A stretch of 5,254 bases of DNA from Rhodospirillales bacterium (GTDB lineage Bacteria > Pseudomonadota > Alphaproteobacteria > Acetobacterales > Acetobacteraceae). How positions within the stretch are numbered: the first letter of the stretch is position 1; each line of letters starts with the position of its first letter. The position numbers and the translations under genes were made by a program. This document shows positions 1 to 5,254 of this stretch, piece by piece. Below the pieces are notes generated by a model that was not told the DNA's origin, made no database searches, and was given only the letters and a program-made list of their open reading frames with translations. The stretch lies in contig JAGXAV010000192.1 in assembly GCA_018971455.1 (NCBI GenBank), positions 1-5,254 on the forward strand, in the 5' to 3' direction.

Positions 1-3000
1 AGCACGGCGCGCAGCGGATCGATGGCGAAGGCCTCGCCCGCGCCCGCCCATGCCGCACCCGCCACCTCGACGGGCACATGGCCGGCGGCCGCGGCGATGC
101 GCACGACAATCGGCGCGGCCAGCAGATCGGGCAGGGCCGCGGCGAAGCTGGCGAGCTCCACCGGCACGCCCTGCGCCACCAGGCCGCGTGCGCCCGGGCT
201 CGCCGCGGCCGCGCGCTGCGCCGCCGCGGACAGCGACATCAGGCCGGGCCGCAGCGCCCCTGCCGCCTCGGCGAGGCTGCCCTCCGCCGGACTGGCGAGC
301 AGCGCGCGCGTCGTCGCCTCGTGAAGCCGCCGCGCGCTCAGCAACACCGCCAAACGTGCGGCAACCGGCACCGCCTCGCCCAGCCGTTCGGTGGCGGCCC
401 AGATGGCAGGCAGGTCGAACGCCGCGCGGGCGACCAGCGCCGCGCGCGCCACGTCCACGAGATCGGCCCCCGCCTCCGCCCCAAGCCGCCCGAGCGCCGC
501 GGCGCCCAGCCGGTTGAGCATCTCGTTGGTGACGGCGGTGCCGGTCAGCTCGCGACGCAGGCGATGGCGGGCGATCTCGGCGCCAAACCCCTCGCGCAGG
601 GGGCGCGGGAAATAGCCGACCAGCAGATCGGCCAGCGCCGGATCATCGACCAGCGGCGCGATGTCGAGCACGGCGGAGAGATGCAACTTGGCATGCGCCA
701 TAAGGGTGCAGAGCTCAGGCCGCGTCAGCGCCTGGCCGGCAGCCGCGCGGGCCGCCATGGCCATCGGATCGGGCAGGCCGGCAACCGCGCGGTCGAGGAT
801 ATGGGCCGCCTCCAGCAACCCCATCAGCGCGTTCTGCGCCGGCAGATCGGCCGCTCCGCCCAGCGCGTCCAGCGAGATCGCCTGGGATTGCTGGTGGTTG
901 TCGCGCAGCACCAACTCGGCCACCTCGTCGGTCATCGATTCCAGCAGCTCGACGCGCTGGCGTGCCGAAAGACGGCCGGATTCCGTGGCGTCGGCGAGCA
1001 GGATCTTGATGTTGACCTCGTGGTCGGAGGTCGAGACGCCTGCCGAGTTGTCGAGCGCGTCGGTGTTCAGCCGGATGCCGGCAAGCGCCGCCTCGATCCG
1101 GCCGGCCTGGGTGACGGCGAGGTTGGCCCCCTCCCCCACCACCCGCGCGCGCAGGCTTGCGGCATCGACGCGGATGGCGTCGTTGGCACGGTCGCCGGCA
1201 TCGGCCTGCGATTCCGTGGCGGCCTTCACGTAGGTGCCGATGCCGCCGAAATAGAGCAGATCGACGCGCATGCGCAGGATGGCGCGCATCACCTCCGCCG
1301 GTTCGTGGGCGCCGGGCGCGAGATCGAGCATCGCCGCCGCCGGCGCCGAGAGCGGGATGGTCTTGGCCTGGCGCGAGAACACGCCGCCGCCCGGGCTGAT
1401 CAGCTCGGCGCGGTAATCGGACCACGCACTGCGCGGCAGCGCGAAAAGCCGCGCCCGCTCGGCATGGCTCGCCGCCGGATCGGGCGCGGGATCGAGGAAG
1501 ATGTGGCGATGGTCGAACGCCGCCAGCAGGCGCGTGTGCGGGCTGATCAGCAGCCCGTTGCCGAACACGTCGCCCGACATGTCGCCGACGCCGGCGCAGG
1601 TGAAATCCTCGCGGTGAATGTCGTGGCCGAGTTCGCGAAAATGCCAGGCGATGTTCACCCAGGCGCCCCGCGCGGTGATGCCCATCACCTTGTGGTCGTA
1701 GCCCACCGAGCCGCCCGAGGCGAAGGCATCGCCGAGCCAGAATCCGCGCTCGACGGCAATGCCGTTGGCCGTGTCGCTGAACGTCGCCGTGCCCTTGTCG
1801 GCGGCCACCACCAGATAAGGGTCGTCGTCATCGCGCCGGATCACGGCCGGCGGCGGCACCACGCGCCCCTCGCGCAGATTGTCGGTGACGTCGAGCATCC
1901 CGTTGATCAGCAGCCGGTAGCAGGCAATGCCTTCGGCGGCGAAGGCCTCGCGGTCGCGCGCCGCCTCGCCGGTGGCCGCGGGCGGGCGCTTGAGGACGAA
2001 GCCGCCCTTCGCGCCGACCGGCACGATGACGACGTTCTTGACCATCTGCGCCTTCATCAGGCCAAGGATCTCCGTGCGGAAATCATCCCGCCGGTCCGAC
2101 CAGCGGATGCCGCCGCGCGCCACCCGCCCGCCGCGCAGATGGCAGCCCTCCATGCGGGCGCCATGCATCCATATCTCCACCAGCGGGCGCGGCAGCGGCA
2201 TCTCACCGGCCACCGCGCTGTCGATCTTGAGCGCGATCACCGGCGTCTCGACGGCATAGAAATTGGTGCGCAGAACGGCGTCCAGCAGCACCCGCAGGCG
2301 GCGCAGGATACGGTCCTCGTCGGGGCTTGCCACCGTGTCGAGCAGGCCGCTCCATTGCGCCGCGAGCGCCGCCTCGTCTGCCTCGTCACGCGGGCGCGCG
2401 GGGTCGAGGCGGGTATGGAACAGTTCGACCAGCACGCGCGCGGCCGCGGCATGGTTGGCCAGGGCATCCACCACGGCGCTCTGGCTGAACGGCGCGCCGA
2501 TCTGGCGGCACCATTTGAACATCGCCCGCAGCAGCCATGCCTCGCGCCAGGACAGGCCGGCGCGCAGGATCAGCCGGTTGAAGCCATCGGCCTCCGCCCG
2601 GCCGTCCCACACGGCCTCGATGGCCAGGCGCAGATCGGCCCCTCGCGCGGCGATGTCCAGGGCCGCGCCATCGGCGGTCTCCAGCGTCAGCGTCTGCAGC
2701 ACCACCACGCCGCCGCGCGGGGTGAGCTTGTGCGGCACCTCCTCGATCACGCGCAGGCCGAGCGTCTCGATCAACGGCACGATGTCCGATAGCGGGACCG
2801 GCTCGTCGGCGTGGAACAGCTTCAGTGTCAGCCGGCGGTCGGCCGCGCCGGGCTGGCGCAGCAGATCGAGGCAGAGGCGGCGCTGGTCGCGGGCGGCGGC
2901 GGCCCGGGCGATGTCCTGCACCGCCATGGCCGCCGGCATGCGCGCGGAATAATCGTCGGGGAAGGCGTCACCCCACTCCGCCAGGGTGGCCGCGGCCTGG

Positions 3001-4508
3001 GCCTCGCCCTGCTCGCCCGCCAGCGCCTCGGCCAGGCGTTCACGGAAGCTGCGCGCGGCCTGCGCCATCGCCGCCTCCAGCGCCGCCACGTCGATGGCGC
3101 GCGCCAGTGCCGGATCGGCAGCGATGAGATACTGCGCCCGGGCCAGCGGTCCGTCGGCCATGGCGATGGCGTATCCGGCCAGCCGGCCCTTGGTGGCGCG
3201 GGTCAGCATGTCGGCCAGGTGATGGCGCAAGGCGGTGTCGAAGCGGTCACGCGGCACGAAGACCACCGCGGAGAGATGCTGGCCGAACAGATCCTGGCGC
3301 AGGAACAGCGCCAGCTCCGGGCGCACCTGCAACCGCAGCACGCGCCGCGCGGCGGCGAGGATTTCTCCGCTGCTGCCCTGGAAGAGGTCGTCGCGCGGCC
3401 AGGTATCCAGAATGTGGCGCAGCGCGCGGCCATCATGCCCGCCGGCATCGACGCCGGCCTGGTCGAGGATGTCCTGCACCTTGTCGCGCAGCATCGGAAT
3501 GCTGCGCGGGTTGCGGTTGTAGGCATCGGCGGCGAACAGGCCGAGCAGCAGATGCAGGCCGATCACCGCGCCATCGCCGTCCAGCCGCTTGACGACGACG
3601 ACGTCGCACAGCGTCGGGCGGTGCACGCGGCTGCGCATGTCGGCCTTGGCGACCGCCAGCCGGTCGAACCGCCCCAGTGCGGCCTCGCAGGTCTGGCGCC
3701 ACAGCTCGGAGCCGCGCGCGGCCTCGAAGACCTGCACGGCCGGGTCGCGCAGCAGGCCCAGCGCCTCATCCGGCGCGACCGGAGTGCCGGAGGCATCGAT
3801 GCTGCGCGTGCCGAGCAGGACGAAATTGTCGCGCACCATCCAGTCGAGAAAGCTGCGCTCGGCGCTGTCGGGCAGTTCCGCCGCGATGGCGGCGAGCCTT
3901 GCGCACATCGCCTCGAAATCGCTCACGGTGGCGCGGACATCGGCCATGGCGGCGGTCAGGCTGGCGGCGATGGCGGCGAGCACGCCCTCATCGGCCTGCG
4001 GCCCGAAGGCGATCTGCATCATCGATTCGGACCGTCCGGCCGCATCGAGGCCGAGCAGCCGGCCCGTCGCATCCCGCGCCACCGCCACCACAGGGTGCAC
4101 CAGCGCCTGCACCGGCTGCTCGAAGGTCTGCAACACGCCAAGCGCCGATTCCACCAGGAACGGCATGTCGTCATTGACGATCTCGATCACCGCATGGGGG
4201 CTGCGCCAGCCGCCGGCCCCGCTGCGCGGATTGAACACCCGCAGCGTGGCGCGGCCGGGCTCGCGGCCCTGCGCGAAGCTCCACAGCGACAGCACCGCTC
4301 CAGCAAGTTCCTCGGCCGAGCGGGCGATCAGCGCCTGGGTGGCCAGCCCCGAGGCGAAATGGCGCAGGAATGCGCAGGCCGCCGTGGCGTCCCCGTCCAG
4401 GCGCTGGCGGATCGCCGCATCGGCCTGCGCGAGCAGCTCGGCCCGGGCCGGATCGTCCCGCTCAACCGCATGATCCGCTGGCATGAAGTCCGGCATGGTT
4501 GGATCCAT
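1..4508 (-). CDS. gdhB: NAD-specific glutamate dehydrogenase, large 180 kDa class (3' end beyond left edge)
   Basis: Cytoplasmic enzyme that oxidatively deaminates L-glutamate to 2-oxoglutarate and ammonium with NAD, usually a catabolic reaction. 1502 codons are visible in one frame without a stop; family members are about 1600 residues, so roughly 100 C-terminal residues are missing. Seen in order: N-terminal ACT-like region with VIEIVNDDMPFLVES (N112 to S121 its core); second ACT-like region with FVPRDRF (417-423); third with LKLFHADEP (F565). The catalytic core has ARGGIRWSDR (797-806), K819 in LMKAQMVKN, K834 in PVGAKGGF, ADKGTATFSD (904-912), GYDHK (to K940), the Rossmann dinucleotide site GVGDMSGDVFGN (973-984), GGIGTYVK (1088-1095), EGANL (1126) and SDHEVNIK (1161-1168). 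The helical C-terminal part has LTRPEL (1261-1266) and HRLRREL (1315-1321). The ATG at 4508 is the first possible start after the in-frame TAA at 4521-4523; in-frame ATGs at 4496 and 4484 are alternatives. All expected core motifs are intact and no frameshift is seen. The family is very secure; the symbol is less so, because naming varies (gdhB, gdh2, gdhZ). Confidence 0.97.
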   Translation of the reverse strand, partial: MDPTMPDFMPADHAVERDDPARAELLAQADAAIRQRLDGDATAACAFLRHFASGLATQALIARSAEELAGAVLSLWSFAQGREPGRATLRVFNPRSGAGGWRSPHAVIEIVNDDMPFLVESALGVLQTFEQPVQALVHPVVAVARDATGRLLGLDAAGRSESMMQIAFGPQADEGVLAAIAASLTAAMADVRATVSDFEAMCARLAAIAAELPDSAERSFLDWMVRDNFVLLGTRSIDASGTPVAPDEALGLLRDPAVQVFEAARGSELWRQTCEAALGRFDRLAVAKADMRSRVHRPTLCDVVVVKRLDGDGAVIGLHLLLGLFAADAYNRNPRSIPMLRDKVQDILDQAGVDAGGHDGRALRHILDTWPRDDLFQGSSGEILAAARRVLRLQVRPELALFLRQDLFGQHLSAVVFVPRDRFDTALRHHLADMLTRATKGRLAGYAIAMADGPLARAQYLIAADPALARAIDVAALEAAMAQAARSFRERLAEALAGEQGEAQAAATLAEWGDAFPDDYSARMPAAMAVQDIARAAAARDQRRLCLDLLRQPGAADRRLTLKLFHADEPVPLSDIVPLIETLGLRVIEEVPHKLTPRGGVVVLQTLTLETADGAALDIAARGADLRLAIEAVWDGRAEADGFNRLILRAGLSWREAWLLRAMFKWCRQIGAPFSQSAVVDALANHAAAARVLVELFHTRLDPARPRDEADEAALAAQWSGLLDTVASPDEDRILRRLRVLLDAVLRTNFYAVETPVIALKIDSAVAGEMPLPRPLVEIWMHGARMEGCHLRGGRVARGGIRWSDRRDDFRTEILGLMKAQMVKNVVIVPVGAKGGFVLKRPPAATGEAARDREAFAAEGIACYRLLINGMLDVTDNLREGRVVPPPAVIRRDDDDPYLVVAADKGTATFSDTANGIAVERGFWLGDAFASGGSVGYDHKVMGITARGAWVNIAWHFRELGHDIHREDFTCAGVGDMSGDVFGNGLLISPHTRLLAAFDHRHIFLDPAPDPAASHAERARLFALPRSAWSDYRAELISPGGGVFSRQAKTIPLSAPAAAMLDLAPGAHEPAEVMRAILRMRVDLLYFGGIGTYVKAATESQADAGDRANDAIRVDAASLRARVVGEGANLAVTQAGRIEAALAGIRLNTDALDNSAGVSTSDHEVNIKILLADATESGRLSARQRVELLESMTDEVAELVLRDNHQQSQAISLDALGGAADLPAQNALMGLLEAAHILDRAVAGLPDPMAMAARAAAGQALTRPELCTLMAHAKLHLSAVLDIAPLVDDPALADLLVGYFPRPLREGFGAEIARHRLRRELTGTAVTNEMLNRLGAAALGRLGAEAGADLVDVARAALVARAAFDLPAIWAATERLGEAVPVAARLAVLLSARRLHEATTRALLASPAEGSLAEAAGALRPGLMSLSAAAQRAAAASPGARGLVAQGVPVELASFAAALPDLLAAPIVVRIAAAAGHVPVEVAGAAWAGAGEAFAIDPLRAV

Positions 4509-4513
4509 GGTTG
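4494..4513. repeat. Short direct repeat (12-base period) duplicating the dehydrogenase start codon
   Basis: On the plus strand CATGGTTG occurs at 4494-4501 and again at 4506-4513, separated by GATC. In the gene direction this gives CAACCATG twice, so two in-frame ATG codons 12 bases apart share the same five bases upstream. The predicted protein starts M-D-P-T-M. The unit looks like a tandem duplication of 12 bases whose second copy is only partly retained. It could also be chance, but an exact 8-base repeat at a start site is notable. Confidence 0.7.
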
Positions 4514-4520
4514 TCTGGGG
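4509..4520 (-). promoter_or_regulatory. 12-base junction between transporter stop and dehydrogenase start, no Shine-Dalgarno
   Basis: Read in the gene direction, the spacer is CCCCAGACAACC between TAA and ATG. It has no AGGAG-like sequence, and neither do the last codons of the transporter just upstream (CCCAAGCCT). A GGAGG lies in the transporter about 45 bases before the ATG, too far to serve it. The short gap and the lack of a terminator suggest one transcript, with the dehydrogenase translated by coupling to the upstream gene or by an SD-independent route. If translation starts at the second ATG (4496), a weak GGAT six bases ahead could help. This reading is inference; only the sequence layout is seen. 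Confidence 0.55.
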
Positions 4521-5254
4521 TTAAGGCTTGGGCGCCAAGGTATGGACCGCTTCCTCCACCGAATGGAAGAGGTGATCGGCACCGAGGGCGGCCAGCAGCC
4601 CGCTGCGCGACGCCGCCGCCTGGGCATGATCCGCCCCCAGCCGGGCGATGGCAATATCGGTGCCGGCGGCGCGCAGCGTCGCGACCAGGCGGATCAGCAT
4701 GCGCGCGCCGGTATAGTCGATGAGCGTGGCGCCGCTCGCCTCGATCACCAGAAGGGCTGGAGCCGCCGGCCCGGGCCGACCGGCCGGCCGCGCCACGGCC
4801 AGGCGCAGCTGCCGCTGGATATGCCCGGCATTGGCGAACACCACCGGAGCGGCGACCGCCAGCACCTTCACCCCCGCCACGCGCTCGCCCGGCTCGTCCC
4901 ACCAGATGGTGGTGCCGGGCAGGCGCGACAATTCGCTGCATGGCGGGCGCGTCAGCATGAAGAGGCTGTGCATCAGCGACAGCACGATGCTCAGCGCCAC
5001 CCCGAGTTCGATCGGCAAGGCCACGACCAGCGCGGCGCTGGCGGCCACCAGCCAGATCTCACCGTCGGCGGCCAGCGCGATCGCTCGCATCTCACCGATG
5101 CGCAGGATGCGCAGGGCGATGAACACCAGCACCCCGGACAGCGCCGCCGCCGGCAGCAGGGCCACCACCCCGCCGGCAAGGAACACCAGGCCGATCACCA
5201 CCAGCACCGCCACCAGCCCGGCGCGCTGGGAGGTGCCACCGGTCTCGGCGACCA
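4521..5254 (-). CDS. SulP-family inorganic anion/dicarboxylate transporter, C-terminal part with STAS domain (5' end beyond right edge)
   Basis: C-terminal 243 residues of an inner-membrane SulP (SLC26-like) transporter; full members have about 500-600 residues. The visible part opens with AETGGTSQRAGL, matching the conserved stretch before the last transmembrane helices. Strongly hydrophobic segments follow: LVVIGLVFLAGGVVALLP with LSGVLVFIALRIL (about 15-50) and IWLVAASAALVVALPIELGV running into LSIVLSLMHSLFML (about 64-100). A polar linker with two Trp (TIWWDEPGE) leads to a cytoplasmic STAS domain (about 125-235): VLAVAAPVVFANAGHI, LLVIEASGATLIDYTGA and a final helix SVEEAVHTL. The STAS signature loop is D179-Y-T-G-A (numbering from the first visible codon). 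SulP proteins move sulfate, bicarbonate, or C4-dicarboxylates such as succinate and aspartate; the substrate-defining N-terminal half is absent, so none can be assigned. The stop is TAA at 4523-4521. A GTG at 5213 lies within a membrane-segment region and is not the true start; the frame stays open to the window edge. Confidence 0.92.
   Translation of the reverse strand, partial: VAETGGTSQRAGLVAVLVVIGLVFLAGGVVALLPAAALSGVLVFIALRILRIGEMRAIALAADGEIWLVAASAALVVALPIELGVALSIVLSLMHSLFMLTRPPCSELSRLPGTTIWWDEPGERVAGVKVLAVAAPVVFANAGHIQRQLRLAVARPAGRPGPAAPALLVIEASGATLIDYTGARMLIRLVATLRAAGTDIAIARLGADHAQAAASRSGLLAALGADHLFHSVEEAVHTLAPKP

Noticed and set aside
715..1425. 236-codon open frame on the minus strand within the dehydrogenase
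   Set aside because: Out of frame with the conserved dehydrogenase motifs (GGIGTYVK, EGANL, SDHEVNIK) read from the same bases; the product is Arg/Gly-rich and unrecognisable. It does not indicate a frameshift, since the main frame is intact on both sides and through it.
78..2792. 904-codon open frame on the plus strand, opposite the dehydrogenase
   Set aside because: It is exactly codon-aligned antisense to the dehydrogenase. It stays open because the sense gene uses no TTA, CTA or TCA codons there, as expected at this GC content. Its translation is rich in Arg, His, Gln and Gly with no recognisable domain, while the minus frame carries every family motif.
3589..4473. 294-codon open frame on the plus strand
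   Set aside because: Antisense to the N-terminal ACT region of the dehydrogenase; the product is Ser/Arg/Ala-rich low-complexity sequence without a domain, a typical high-GC shadow.
4550..4574. Possible hairpin (CTTCC ... GGAAG) near the end of the transporter gene as a terminator
   Set aside because: The stem is only about five base pairs with a long loop, it lies within coding sequence, and there is no following T-run in the gene direction.
4765..4795. GC-rich palindromic cluster (CCCGGG, CCGGCCGG) as a regulatory site
   Set aside because: It encodes the Pro/Ala/Gly-rich loop of the STAS domain in frame, and such palindromes are expected by chance in DNA of this composition.
4462..4941. 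159-codon minus-strand open frame spanning the gene junction
   Set aside because: Shifted relative to both real frames; it overlaps the STAS coding region and has no domain of its own.

Overview
The window holds parts of two protein-coding genes, both on the minus strand and head to tail. The DNA is very GC-rich (about 70% by eye), with strongly GC-biased third codon positions. The gene content, a 'large' NAD-specific glutamate dehydrogenase of the 180 kDa class, fits a high-GC proteobacterium. An alphaproteobacterium of the Acetobacteraceae/Rhodospirillales kind is my best guess, but only from composition and general similarity.

Layout, in order of transcription (right to left). Positions 5254 to 4521 encode the C-terminal part of a SulP-family anion transporter: the last membrane segments plus a cytoplasmic STAS domain. 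Its N-terminal part lies beyond the right edge. After its TAA stop come 12 bases, then the ATG of the glutamate dehydrogenase at 4508. That gene runs without interruption for 1502 codons to the left edge, where about the last 100 residues are cut off. The two genes fill the window, and no stretch over 300 bases lacks a gene. I see no RNA gene, CRISPR array, mobile element, terminator or convincing promoter.

The 12-base gap, with no terminator and no ribosome-binding site in front of the second gene, suggests one transcript and possibly translational coupling. The dehydrogenase converts glutamate to 2-oxoglutarate and ammonium with NAD. The transporter's substrate cannot be read from this fragment. 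If it carries C4-dicarboxylates or amino-dicarboxylates, as some SulP proteins do, the pair would form an uptake and catabolism unit; this is inference.

I found no sign of a previously undescribed system. The points worth a second look are local: the same-frame junction of the two genes, a short tandem duplication that doubles the start codon of the dehydrogenase, the pairing of the two genes, and divergence in the C-terminal helical part of the dehydrogenase. The many other long open frames, including a 904-codon one on the plus strand, are shadows of the dehydrogenase caused by high GC.
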